This document shows, one piece after another, positions 22,308-30,521 of a stretch of 36,260 nt of DNA. The stretch's first letter is position 1; each line of letters opens with the position of its first letter. The notes below the pieces were generated by a model that was not told where the DNA came from, ran no database searches, and worked only from the letters and a program-made list of their open reading frames with translations. The position numbers and the translations under genes were made by a program. Source of the stretch: an uncultured Actinomycetes bacterium (GTDB lineage: Bacteria; Actinomycetota; Acidimicrobiia; IMCC26256; PALSA-555); NCBI GenBank assembly GCA_903899845.1, contig CAIUKV010000205.1, positions 1-36,260 on the forward strand, in the 5' to 3' direction.

Positions 22308-23492
22308 TCAGCGCAGGAAGTCGGGGACGTCGAAGTCGTCGTCGTCCCGGCCGCCACCCGACCCGACCGGGCCGTCGCCCACGTCCAGATCGACGTCGCG
22401 GTCGCGGTCGCGGTCGCGGTCCCGTTCGCTGCGGGCGGGGCGCGCGGGCTCGGTCCGGCGCTCCGGTCGACCGGTCGCCCGGTCGCGGAGGAACGTGGCC
22501 GGCTCCCGACGCTCGACCCCGGCCGACCCGCGCTCCCCGTCGAAGCGGTCGAACCCCGCCGCGATCACCGTGATGCGGACCTCGTCGCCCATGGCGTCGT
22601 CGATGACGGCCCCGAAGATGATGTTGGCGTCGGGGTGCGCGGTCTCGCGCACGATCTCGGCCGCCTCGTTGACCTCGAACAGGCCGAGGTCCGACGGGCC
22701 CGCCACGCTCAGCAGGAGCCCCCGGGCCCCCTCGAGGCTGGCCTCGAGCAGCGGGCTCGAGATCGCGCCCCGAGCGGCGTTGACGGCCCGGTTGTCGCCG
22801 GTCGCGTGCCCGATCCCCATGAGGGCCGAGCCGGCGTTCTGCATGATCATCCGCACGTCGGCGAAGTCGGTGTTGATCAGGCCCGGGGTGGTGATGAGAT
22901 CGGTGATGCCCTGCACACCGTGCAGCAGCACGTCGTCGGCCATGCGGAACGCGGTCAGCATCGTCGTGCGGTCGTCGGCGACGTCGAGCAGCCGGTCGTT
23001 CGGGATCACGATCAGGGTGTCGACCTTCTCGCGCAGGGTCTGGATGCCGGCGTCGCCCTGCACCGCCCGCCGCCGCCCCTCGAACCCGAACGGTCGCGTC
23101 ACGATCGCGATCGTGAGCGCGCCGAGGCCCCGGGCGATCTCCGCCACGATCGGGGCGGCCCCGGTCCCGGTGCCGCCCCCCTCGCCCGCGGTGATGAACA
23201 CCATGTCGGCGCCGCGGAGCACCTCCTCGATCTCGTCGCGGTGGTCCTCGGCGGCCTGGCGCCCGACCTCCGGGTCGGAGCCGGCGCCGAGGCCCCGGGT
23301 CAGCTGGCGGCCGATGTCGAGCTTGACGTCGGCGTCGCTCATCAGCAGCGCCTGGGCGTCGGTGTTGACCGAGATGAACTCGCACCCCTTGAGGCCCGAC
23401 TCGATCATGCGGTTGATGGCGTTGCCGCCGCCGCCGCCGACGCCGACCACCTTGATGACGGCCAGGTAGTTCTGCGGCTCGCCCAGCATCAT
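22308..23492 (-). CDS. ftsZ: Cell division GTPase FtsZ
   Basis: A 394-residue tubulin-like GTPase that forms the Z-ring. The N-terminal [17 protein letters not shown], the GTP-binding GGGTGTG (105-111), [12 protein letters not shown] and the T7 loop NTDFADV are all intact. The globular domain ends near residue 320. The linker is rich in Arg/Glu/Asp and holds an [10 protein letters not shown] run. The C-terminal peptide [12 protein letters not shown] (383-394) is the SepF/partner-binding tail. Two ATGs are in tandem (23492 and 23489), with AAGGGA a few nt upstream. The open frame upstream of these is unlike FtsZ. The 157-nt leader suggests its own promoter. Confidence 0.98.
   Translation of the reverse strand: MMLGEPQNYLAVIKVVGVGGGGGNAINRMIESGLKGCEFISVNTDAQALLMSDADVKLDIGRQLTRGLGAGSDPEVGRQAAEDHRDEIEEVLRGADMVFITAGEGGGTGTGAAPIVAEIARGLGALTIAIVTRPFGFEGRRRAVQGDAGIQTLREKVDTLIVIPNDRLLDVADDRTTMLTAFRMADDVLLHGVQGITDLITTPGLINTDFADVRMIMQNAGSALMGIGHATGDNRAVNAARGAISSPLLEASLEGARGLLLSVAGPSDLGLFEVNEAAEIVRETAHPDANIIFGAVIDDAMGDEVRITVIAAGFDRFDGERGSAGVERREPATFLRDRATGRPERRTEPARPARSERDRDRDRDRDVDLDVGDGPVGSGGGRDDDDFDVPDFLR
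22395..22424. repeat. 6-bp repeat (GTCGCG) in the FtsZ linker
   Basis: Four GTCGCG units and one GTCCCG variant, encoding alternating Arg-Asp on the minus strand. Confidence 0.85.
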
Positions 23493-23649
23493 CCGTTCCC
23501 TTCGTCGTCCCGTCGCCCGGGCCGTCCTCTTGCCCGTCCCCCTACCCGTCCCCCTGCTCGGCGGGTCGGATCCGGTCTGTCCATTCTTCCCGTCCCGGGA
23601 CGCCTCCGGGTGGACCCACGCCCTCCCGGACCGGGGTCCCGCGTCCCGC
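23493..23649 (-). promoter_or_regulatory. 157-nt ftsQ-ftsZ intergenic region, probable ftsZ promoter and leader
   Basis: The longest gap in the dcw block. It holds a Shine-Dalgarno (AAGGGA, 23497-23502), two copies of GGGGGACGGG (minus strand, about 23532-23560), and a short hairpin GGACC-GG-GGTCC close to the ftsQ end. No strong TANNNT was placed with confidence, so the promoter is inferred from gap length and from ftsZ practice in other actinobacteria. Confidence 0.5.
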
Positions 23650-24363
23650 TCACCCGCTGACCGGGGCGGCCGGGACGCTGACGTCGACGTAGCGGGCCTG
23701 GGCCGCGGCGGGCGACGCGAGGACGGCGGCGGCGACGCGGGCCTTGGCCCCGACCCGGTCGACGGTCCCGAAGCGCAGCTGGGGACCCCCTCGCACCTGA
23801 GCCACGTAGCCGGTGTCGGTCCGCTCCACCGTGGCGATGCGGCCTCGGAGCTCGGCACCCATGGCCGCGGCCACGGCGCCCAGCGCGCCGGGCCGGATCC
23901 GCCCGCCGAGCGGCGCCGGCCGGGCGACGCCGAGCAGCTCGGGGATCCCGGCGGGCGGCGTCTCGGGCCGGGCGACGACCTGCCCGGTGCCGTCGACCAC
24001 GAGCACCCGCTCCCCCACCCGGGCCCATCCCACCGGGACCCGGGGCACGATCCGGATCCGCACCGTGCCCGGGAGCCGCCGCTCGACCGTCACGCCCGCG
24101 ATCCACGGCTCGGCCTCCAGACGGGACTCCACCCGGCCGGGGACGACGCCGAGCAGCGGGGACCCGCGTGTGACGCCCGACGCCCGCACGACCGCCGCCA
24201 CCCGGTCGGGGGTGGTGCCCTCGACCGTGACCGTCTCGACGTCGAGCAGCGGCGAGAACGCCAGGCCGACCGCGAGGCCCACGACCAGGACCGCCACCAG
24301 GAGGAACCGGAGCCCGAGGCGGCGGCGCGGCTCGGGCTCCGCCGACCGCGCCGCGTCGGTCAC
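23650..24363 (-). CDS. ftsQ: Divisome protein FtsQ
   Basis: A 237-residue bitopic division protein. A short cytoplasmic N-terminus with RRR (13-15) is followed by one transmembrane helix (about 17-36). The POTRA domain starts at [17 protein letters not shown], and the conserved [34 protein letters not shown] block follows; the rest is the beta domain. It bridges to FtsB/FtsL and FtsWI in the periplasm-facing side of the septum. The GTG start lies 19 nt past the murB stop. A 23-bp duplicated copy of this start lies just upstream and opens an 8-codon ORF that overlaps the murB stop. Confidence 0.93.
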   Translation of the reverse strand: MTDAARSAEPEPRRRLGLRFLLVAVLVVGLAVGLAFSPLLDVETVTVEGTTPDRVAAVVRASGVTRGSPLLGVVPGRVESRLEAEPWIAGVTVERRLPGTVRIRIVPRVPVGWARVGERVLVVDGTGQVVARPETPPAGIPELLGVARPAPLGGRIRPGALGAVAAAMGAELRGRIATVERTDTGYVAQVRGGPQLRFGTVDRVGAKARVAAAVLASPAAAQARYVDVSVPAAPVSG

Positions 24364-24386
24364 GACGCCCGCGCCGTGTCGGTCAC
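24341..24386 (-). repeat. 23-bp tandem duplication of the ftsQ start with an 8-codon upstream ORF
   Basis: Read on the minus strand, two adjacent 23-nt copies both begin GTGACCGAC and agree at 20 of 23 positions. Copy 1 (24386-24364) starts with a GTG overlapping the murB TGA and encodes V-T-D-T-A-R-A-S, then TGA. Copy 2 (24363-24341) is the real ftsQ start, V-T-D-A-A-R-S-A. The uORF stop overlaps the ftsQ GTG as GTGA. Confidence 0.85.
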
Positions 24387-25333
24387 GGCGACCGGTCCCC
24401 GGGGAACCCGAGCATCACCAGCTCGGGCTCGAGCAGCACCCCGGTGGCCTCGTGGACCCGGGTCCGGACCCGGCGCACGAGCTCGAAGACGTCGGCGGCG
24501 GAGGCCCCCGGCTCGGCCTGGAAGAAGTTGGCGTGCTTCTCCGACACCACCGCGCCGCCGACCCGCAGGCCCTTGCAGCCACTGGCGTCGATGAGCCGAC
24601 CGGCGGCGTCGCCGGGTGGGTTGCGGAACACCGAGCCGCCGTTGGCACCTCCGGGCTGGTGCTCCCGGCGCCACCGCACGACCTCCTCGACGCGCGCCGC
24701 GCAGACCTCGGGGGCCTCGGGCTCCGCCCGGAACGTGGCCGCGACCACGATGTCGTCGGGTCCGATCGCCGATCCCCGGTACCGCAGTGCGAGGTCCCCG
24801 ACCCCCCGGCGTCGGATGCCCGCGGCCGGGTCGGCGAGATCCTGGACCCAGGCCTCGAGCAGGACGTCGCGGGTCTCGCGGCCGTGGCCGCCTGCGTTCA
24901 TGCGCACCGCGCCCCCGACCGACCCGGGGATGCCCACGAAGAACTCGAGCCCGCCGGCGCCGACGGCCGCGCACCGCCGAGCCAGCACCGGCAGGGCCAC
25001 GGCGCCTCCCGCGCGGACCTCGCGGCGGTCGGCGGCGACGTCGACCTGCTCGAACTCGCCCTCGAGCAGCAGGCCCACCCCGGGGAAGCCGGCGTCGGCC
25101 ACGAGGAGGTTGGAGCCCCGCCCGAGCACGACCCGCGGGACGGGGTGCGCGTCGAGCACCGCCGCCACCCGGGCCAGGGCCTCGGCGTCGGTCACCCGCA
25201 CCAGGACGCCCACGGGCCCGCCGAGGCGGTAGGTCCCGAGCCCCGCCGCCGGGACCGCACGGGATACCGCGCCCGGCACCGTCGCCTCGAGCGCGGCGGC
25301 GACCGCCTCGAGCCCGTCCCCGGGCGCGCTCAG
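24383..25333 (-). CDS. murB: UDP-N-acetylenolpyruvoylglucosamine reductase
   Basis: The FAD- and NADPH-dependent enzyme making UDP-MurNAc. Seen: TYRLGGPVGVLVRV, LGRGSNLLVADAGF, EFFVGIPGSVGGAVRMNAGGHG (FAD-binding), NGGSVFRNPPGD with the catalytic Ser (S234), LIDASGCKGLRVGGAVVSEKHANF, and a C-terminal ELVMLG. The start is unusual. The family N-terminus needs about 15-20 residues before VPGAVSRAVP, and the only candidate there is CTG at 25333, which overlaps the murC stop as CTGA. GTG at 25279 is the alternative and would give 298 residues. Gene order murC-murB-ftsQ is standard. Confidence 0.92.
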   Translation of the reverse strand: MSAPGDGLEAVAAALEATVPGAVSRAVPAAGLGTYRLGGPVGVLVRVTDAEALARVAAVLDAHPVPRVVLGRGSNLLVADAGFPGVGLLLEGEFEQVDVAADRREVRAGGAVALPVLARRCAAVGAGGLEFFVGIPGSVGGAVRMNAGGHGRETRDVLLEAWVQDLADPAAGIRRRGVGDLALRYRGSAIGPDDIVVAATFRAEPEAPEVCAARVEEVVRWRREHQPGGANGGSVFRNPPGDAAGRLIDASGCKGLRVGGAVVSEKHANFFQAEPGASAADVFELVRRVRTRVHEATGVLLEPELVMLGFPGDRSP

Positions 25334-26727
25334 GGCGTCGCCCCTTCCGGGTCGAGCCCGAGCCAGACGTCGGGCACGGTGGTGAGATCCCCGGCGCCGA
25401 GCGTCAGGACCACGTCGCCCGGCCGGGCGAGTCGGGGCACCACCGACACGACGTCGGCCCGGTGCGGGAGGTAGACGACCGACGCGGCCGGGTGCGCGTC
25501 GAGCACGGCCCGGACCAGCAGGCGCCCGGTCACGCCGGGGCGCGGCGTCTCGCCCGCCCCGTAGACGTCGGTCAGCACGACCAGGTCGGCGTCGGTGAAC
25601 GCGTCGGCGAAGTCGCGCCAGAGGCTGTCGGTGCGCGAGTACCGGTGCGGCTGGAACACCGCGATCACCCGGTCCCACCCGCCCGCACGCGCCGTGCGCA
25701 GGGCTGCCTGCACCTCCGAGGGGAGGTGCGCGTAGTCGTCGATCAGGGTGACGCCGTCGTGCTCGCCCCGGAACTCGAAGCGCCGCGCGACGCCCCCGAA
25801 GCCGGCCAGCGCACGGGCGATGTCGGCGAACCCGACCCCGAGCTCGGTCGCCACCGCGACCGCGGCCACCGCGTTGGTGGCGTTGTGCACGCCGGGCACC
25901 GGCAACGAGAACGTGCCCAACGGCGCGCCGTCGCGGGTCAGCTCGACCTCGCTGCCGTGACGCCCGCCGTCGCAGCGCACGATCCGGTAATGGGCCTCCG
26001 GCGCGAACCCGTAGGTCCGGGCGTCGACCCGCGCCGCGATCGCGGCGGCATTGGGCTCGTCGGCGCAGACGACCCGGGGCCCGGGCACCGCGGCGAGGAA
26101 CCGGGCGAACGCGTCGACGAGCGCGGGGAACGATCCGTAGTGGTCGAGGTGGTCGGCCTCGACGTTGGTGACGATCGCCGCCTCGACCGGGAGCTCGAGG
26201 AACGTGCCGTCGCTCTCGTCGGCCTCCACCACCATCCACTCGCCGTCGTCGTACGCGGCGTTGGTCCCGACCTCGTTGACGTCGCCGCCGATGAGGAACG
26301 TGGGCCGCCAGCCCGCGCCGCGCAGCACCAGCGCCAGCATCGACGACGTGGTGGTCTTGCCGTGGCTGCCCGCGACGGCGATGCCCCGTCGGGTCGCCAC
26401 CAGTGCCCGCAGCGCCTCCGCCCGACGCAGCACCGGGATCCCGTGCGCCCCGGCCGCGACGATCTCGGGGTTCGTGGCCGGGATCGCGGTGGAGATCACG
26501 ACGGCGTCGGCGTCGGCGGGGACGTTGGCGGCGTCGTGTCCGACACGCGCGTCGATCCCGGCGGCCCGCAGGCGCGCGATCGCGCGTGAGTCCTTCAGGT
26601 CGGAGCCCGTGACGGTGTGGCCCATGCGGGCCAGGACGCCCGCGATCGCGCTCATGCCCGCGCCGCCGACGCCCACGATGTGGACCCGCCGCGGCGCGGA
26701 CAGGTCGAGCCGGTCGTCAGCGGGCAC
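25330..26727 (-). CDS. murC: UDP-N-acetylmuramate--L-alanine ligase
   Basis: A 465-residue Mur ligase adding L-Ala to UDP-MurNAc with ATP. The N-terminal Rossmann HIVGVGGAGMSAIA, the ATP loop GSHGKTTTSS, EADESDGTFLEL, TNVEADHLDHYG, HNATNAVAAVAVA and DDYAHLPSEV are the expected blocks for MurC (HLPSEV is typical of this member). The GTG start lies 11 bp inside murG and has GAGGAGG 7-8 nt upstream, which fixes it. The open frame before it is murG shadow. Confidence 0.97.
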   Translation of the reverse strand: MPADDRLDLSAPRRVHIVGVGGAGMSAIAGVLARMGHTVTGSDLKDSRAIARLRAAGIDARVGHDAANVPADADAVVISTAIPATNPEIVAAGAHGIPVLRRAEALRALVATRRGIAVAGSHGKTTTSSMLALVLRGAGWRPTFLIGGDVNEVGTNAAYDDGEWMVVEADESDGTFLELPVEAAIVTNVEADHLDHYGSFPALVDAFARFLAAVPGPRVVCADEPNAAAIAARVDARTYGFAPEAHYRIVRCDGGRHGSEVELTRDGAPLGTFSLPVPGVHNATNAVAAVAVATELGVGFADIARALAGFGGVARRFEFRGEHDGVTLIDDYAHLPSEVQAALRTARAGGWDRVIAVFQPHRYSRTDSLWRDFADAFTDADLVVLTDVYGAGETPRPGVTGRLLVRAVLDAHPAASVVYLPHRADVVSVVPRLARPGDVVLTLGAGDLTTVPDVWLGLDPEGATP

Positions 26728-27967
26728 GGGCCGCCTCCTCGACCAGGTCGGCGACCGCAGCGGCGGCGTCGGGGCGGGCCAGGGCCCGGGCCGCCCGGCG
26801 CATCGCGTCGAGCCGGTCGGGTGCAGCGAGGAGCGCGTCGAGCTCGGCGGCGAGCCGGGCGCCGTCGCAGCGGTCGTCGGGCACCAGCACGGCCGCGCCG
26901 GCCGCTGCGAGGGCCCGGCCGTTCGCGCCCTGGTGGTCGCTCGGGGCACCGGGCAGCGGGACGACCACGGCCGGCGTCGCTGCGACCGCCAGCTCGGCCA
27001 CGGTCACGGCCCCGGCGCGGGTGACGACCACGTCGGCACGTCGGTAGAACCCGGCCATGTCCTCTTCGTACTCCACCAGCTCGTAGTTCAGGGCATCGGT
27101 CCCCGGCGGGCGCCGTTCCCACTCCTCCACGCACCGTTGGTAGTCGCGTCGGCCGGTCACGTGGCGGATCGTGCACCCGGCCCGGTCCCGCCAGCGTCGG
27201 GCCAGGTCCAGGGTGGCGTCGTTGACCCGGCGGGCCCCGAGGCTGCCGCCGAACACCCCCACCACTCGCTCGGCGGGCTGCTCGCCCGGCCGCTCGCCGG
27301 GCTGCTCGCCGACCTGCGTGCCCGGCTGCTCGCCCGGCTGCTCGCCCGGCTGCTCGCCGACCTGCGTGCCCGGCTGCTCGCCCGGCTGCTCGCCGACCGC
27401 CACCCCGGACGCCGCGTCGGGCCGGGTGCCGGTCACGATGGCGGCCCGCACCGGGTTGCCGGTCAGCCGTGCCCCCCGCAGCGCGGTGTCGGGGAGGGAG
27501 ACCGCCGCCCGGGCCCCGAGGGCCACCGCCAGCCGGTTCACGACCCCGGGCGCGGCGTTCTGCTCGTGCACCACCGTCGGGATCCGCAGCACCCGGGCGG
27601 CCAGCAGCGCCGGTGCCGCCGCGTACCCGCCCACCCCGACCACGACGGCCGGGCGCAGCCGGCGCACGAGGGCGAAGGCGCGCACCACCGCCACGGCGGT
27701 GTCGGCGGCGGTCCGGAGGTTCTGGGCGATCGCCCGGGGCCGGAGGCTGCGGAGCAGCCCACGGCCGGGCAGCAGGTCGATCGCGAAGCCCGCCGCGGGC
27801 ACCGCGTCGGCCTCGAGCCCCCGCGCGGACCCGAGGAACCGGATCGTCGCGGGCAGGTGCCCCCGGCGCACGAGCTCGTCGGCGATCGCCAGGGCCGGGT
27901 AGACGTGGCCGCCGGTCCCGCCCCCGGTGACCACCGCGAAGGTCCGGTCGCCGGGCGGGCTGCTCAC
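26717..27967 (-). CDS. murG: Lipid II-forming GlcNAc transferase MurG with an internal repeat insertion
   Basis: A 416-residue GT-B enzyme that adds GlcNAc to lipid I on the inner membrane face. GGGTGGH (15-21), VVGVGGYAAAPALLAA, VVHEQNAAPGVVNR, LTGNPVR, VFGGSLGARRVND, and the C-terminal EDMAGFYRRADVVVTRAGAVTVAEL are all present. Between GNPVR and the second domain strand lies a tetrapeptide repeat of GEQP/GTQV units (about residues 192-231) absent from ordinary MurG, which explains the extra 40-50 residues. It replaces the usual short linker helix. The GTG start overlaps the ftsW stop as GTGA. Confidence 0.96.
   Translation of the reverse strand: MSSPPGDRTFAVVTGGGTGGHVYPALAIADELVRRGHLPATIRFLGSARGLEADAVPAAGFAIDLLPGRGLLRSLRPRAIAQNLRTAADTAVAVVRAFALVRRLRPAVVVGVGGYAAAPALLAARVLRIPTVVHEQNAAPGVVNRLAVALGARAAVSLPDTALRGARLTGNPVRAAIVTGTRPDAASGVAVGEQPGEQPGTQVGEQPGEQPGEQPGTQVGEQPGERPGEQPAERVVGVFGGSLGARRVNDATLDLARRWRDRAGCTIRHVTGRRDYQRCVEEWERRPPGTDALNYELVEYEEDMAGFYRRADVVVTRAGAVTVAELAVAATPAVVVPLPGAPSDHQGANGRALAAAGAAVLVPDDRCDGARLAAELDALLAAPDRLDAMRRAARALARPDAAAAVADLVEEAARAR
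27276..27395. repeat. 12-bp tandem repeat (10 units) inside murG
   Basis: Units close to GGCTGCTCGCCC run from 27276 to 27395, with ACCTGCGTGCCC at 27312 and 27360. There is a higher-order 48-bp unit: 27300-27347 and 27348-27395 differ at one base. The reading frame is kept. The near-identity at third positions points to recent expansion. Confidence 0.95.
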
Positions 27968-29145
27968 CGGCGCCGGGCCGTGGTCGAAGCCCCCGCCGCG
28001 CTCCGACCGATGTTGACCACGATCCCGGCGGCGAGCATGGTCATGACGAGCGACGATCCCCCGAACGACACGAACGGCAACGGGATCCCCGACACCGGGA
28101 TCACCCCGGTGACGCCGCCGATGTTGATCGCGGCCTGGGCCGCGACCCAGACCGCGATCCCGGTCGCGCAGAGCATGCCGAAGCGGTCCGAGGCCCGCAT
28201 CGCGATGGTGACGGCGAGTCCGGCGAAGGCCACGAACAGCACCAGCACGAGGATGCAGCCGATGAGGCCGAGCTCCTCGCCGATGATCGAGAACACGAAG
28301 TCGGTGTGCGCGTTGGGCAGGAAGTGCCACTTGGCCCGGCCCGCCCCCAGCCCTACTCCGGTGATGCCCCCGGAGCCCAGGGCGATGAAGGACTGCACGA
28401 TCTGGTAGCCGGTGTTCGACGTGTCCCCACCGGCCTGGAGGTACGTGAGGACGCGGGCCCGCCGGTAGGGCTCGGCGACCGCCGCAGCCATCAGGGTCCC
28501 GACACCCACCAGCGCGAGCACCCCGAGGTGGTGGAGGCGGACGCCCCCGACCACCAGGATCGAGGCGGTGATGAGCACGAGGACGACCGTGGTGTCGAGG
28601 TCGGGCTCGAGGTAGACGAGCCCGCAGAGCGAGACCGCCACCATGAGGACCGGCTTCAGCACCGACCGCCAGTCGCCCACGGCGTCGGCGCGCCGGTCGA
28701 GCAGGTCGGCGGCGAAGCACACCAGCGCGAGCTTCGCGAGCTCCGAGGGCTGGAACCCGAACCAGCCGACGCCGAGCCAGCGGCGCGAGCCACCGGCCAC
28801 GATGCCGATCCCGGGCACGAGGACCACGGTGCACACGAACGCCGCCAGGCCGGTGATCCAGACCGTCCAGCGCTGCCAGACGTGGTAGTCGAGGCGGGAC
28901 GCGACCACGAACGCGAGACCGCCCACCGTGGTCCACATGAGCTGACGCTCGAACACCCGCCACGCCGACCCGTACACCTCGATCGACACCACCGACGACG
29001 CCGACAGGACCATCACGAGGCCGATCAGGTTCAGCACCACGACCACGGCCACCAGGAACGGGACCGGACCGAGGGCGCCGCCCCCGGCGGGGGCCGACCA
29101 CCCGGGCGCCCGCCGGGTCGGCGACGACGCGGTCGGACGGCTCAC
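27964..29145 (-). CDS. ftsW: Septal peptidoglycan polymerase FtsW (SEDS family)
   Basis: A 393-residue SEDS glycosyltransferase with about ten transmembrane helices. It polymerises lipid II with FtsI. Family blocks: VLSASS near the first helix, GGSRRWLGVGWFGFQPSELAKLA, LEPDLDTTVVL, GYQIVQSFIALGSGG with GLGAGRAKWHFLPNAHTDFVFSIIGEELG, and PVSGIPLPFVSFGGSSL. The DFVFSIIGEELG loop carries the conserved acidic residues. The GTG start overlaps the murD stop as GTGA. RodA is the alternative by family, but the position supports FtsW. Confidence 0.96.
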   Translation of the reverse strand: MSRPTASSPTRRAPGWSAPAGGGALGPVPFLVAVVVVLNLIGLVMVLSASSVVSIEVYGSAWRVFERQLMWTTVGGLAFVVASRLDYHVWQRWTVWITGLAAFVCTVVLVPGIGIVAGGSRRWLGVGWFGFQPSELAKLALVCFAADLLDRRADAVGDWRSVLKPVLMVAVSLCGLVYLEPDLDTTVVLVLITASILVVGGVRLHHLGVLALVGVGTLMAAAVAEPYRRARVLTYLQAGGDTSNTGYQIVQSFIALGSGGITGVGLGAGRAKWHFLPNAHTDFVFSIIGEELGLIGCILVLVLFVAFAGLAVTIAMRASDRFGMLCATGIAVWVAAQAAINIGGVTGVIPVSGIPLPFVSFGGSSLVMTMLAAGIVVNIGRSAAGASTTARRR

Positions 29146-30521
29146 GACCGGGCCTCCACGAGCGCCGAGACCGCGCGGGCGAAGTCCCGACCGCGCTCCG
29201 CGTACGAGCCGTACCAGTCGAAGGACGCGCACGCCGGTGACAGGAGCACGACGTCGCCGACCGCCGCGTGGTCGACCGCAGCCCGCACCGCGGCCTCCAT
29301 CGAGTCGGCCTCGCTGACCGGCACGAGCCCCCGGAACGCCGCCGCGATCTCCGCGGAGGCATCGCCGATGGCGACCACCGCCGCGAGGCGGTCGGCACCG
29401 CTCCGCAGGGCGGTGAGGTCGAGGCCCTTGTTGCGCCCCCCGGCGATGAGCACCACCCGGGGGAACGATCGGATCGCCGCCAATGCCGCATGCACGTTGG
29501 TGGCCTTGGAGTCGTCGATCATCGGCACACCGTCGATCTCGGCGACCACCCGCATGCGGTGGTCGCCCTTCTCGAAGTCGCGGAGCGCCGCGCCGCCCTG
29601 CACCGGGTCCACGCCGGCGGCGGCGGCGAGCGCCGAGGCCGCGAGCGCGTTGGCGAGGTCGTGCGGGGCCGGGTCGCGCAGTGCGGCGACGGGCACGATC
29701 TCCCGGTCGTCGTCGGTCACGAGCACCGCACCGTCGGCGCCATCGCCGATGCGGTACCCGGTGTCGGCGGTGGGTGCGACCGAGAAGGTGACCAGCCGAC
29801 CGGGGGTCGTGGCGGCCAGGGCCGCGACCTCGGGGTCGTCGGCCGAGGCCACCAGCACGTCGCCCGGCCCCTGGTGGGCGAAGATCCGGGCCTTGGCCTC
29901 GCCGTAGGCGGTGAAGGTGCCGTGCCAGTCCAGGTGGTCGGCGGCCAGGTTCAGGAAGCCGGCCACCCGCGGCCGGAAGGCCGCCGTGGTCCCCGCGAGC
30001 TGGAAGGACGACACCTCGGCCACCACGACCGGGTCGGTGCCGCCGACGGCTTCGTCGAGCAGCGGCGCGCCGATGTTGCCGGCGGCGCTCGCGGCGACCC
30101 CGCCGGCCCGGCACACCGCCACGGTCAGCTCGGTCACGGTGGTCTTGCCGTTGGTGCCGGTGATCGCGACCAGGGTGCGACCGCGGGCGGCGAGGATCTC
30201 CGCGGCGAGGTCGACCTCGGACCGGCGCGGCACCCCGGCGGTGGCCGCCGCCCGCAGGAACGGGTGGTGGGCGGGCACACCCGGGCTCGGCACGACGAGA
30301 TCGGCGCCCGCGAGCAGCGCCCCGGCCTCGGCACCGGTCGGGACCGCCGTCACCGCGACCCCGAGCGCGTCGGCGACGGCCCGGCGCTCGGGCGTCACCG
30401 AGCCCGGTCGGTCGTCGACGACCACGGCCCGGTGCCCGGCGGCCGCCGCCCACCGCAGCACCGCGTCGCCGGTGACCCCGAGCCCGACGACGACCACGCG
30501 CCACGGCGCGCCGGTCGTCAC
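29142..30521 (-). CDS. murD: UDP-N-acetylmuramoyl-L-alanine--D-glutamate ligase
   Basis: A 459-residue Mur ligase adding D-Glu. N-terminal VVVVGLGVTGDAVLRWA, then VPSPGVPAHHP, the ATP loop ITGTNGKTTVTEL, VAEVSSFQL, FLNLAADHLDWHGTFTAYGEAKARIF (with the Lys expected to be carbamylated), and DDSKATNVHAALAAIRSF. The C-terminal LLSPACASFDWYGSYAERGRDF is the MurD ending. The GTG start overlaps the mraY stop as GTGA. Confidence 0.97.
   Translation of the reverse strand: MTTGAPWRVVVVGLGVTGDAVLRWAAAAGHRAVVVDDRPGSVTPERRAVADALGVAVTAVPTGAEAGALLAGADLVVPSPGVPAHHPFLRAAATAGVPRRSEVDLAAEILAARGRTLVAITGTNGKTTVTELTVAVCRAGGVAASAAGNIGAPLLDEAVGGTDPVVVAEVSSFQLAGTTAAFRPRVAGFLNLAADHLDWHGTFTAYGEAKARIFAHQGPGDVLVASADDPEVAALAATTPGRLVTFSVAPTADTGYRIGDGADGAVLVTDDDREIVPVAALRDPAPHDLANALAASALAAAAGVDPVQGGAALRDFEKGDHRMRVVAEIDGVPMIDDSKATNVHAALAAIRSFPRVVLIAGGRNKGLDLTALRSGADRLAAVVAIGDASAEIAAAFRGLVPVSEADSMEAAVRAAVDHAAVGDVVLLSPACASFDWYGSYAERGRDFARAVSALVEARS

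Noticed and set aside
23493-23858. A 122-residue N-terminal extension of FtsZ
   Set aside because: It has no FtsZ character and overlaps ftsQ; the ATG pair at 23492/23489 has a Shine-Dalgarno.
26717-29491. A fusion of the murG frame with upstream sequence
   Set aside because: The part beyond 27967 is a low-complexity shadow of ftsW and murD; the GTGA overlap and the GGGTGGH motif fix the MurG start.
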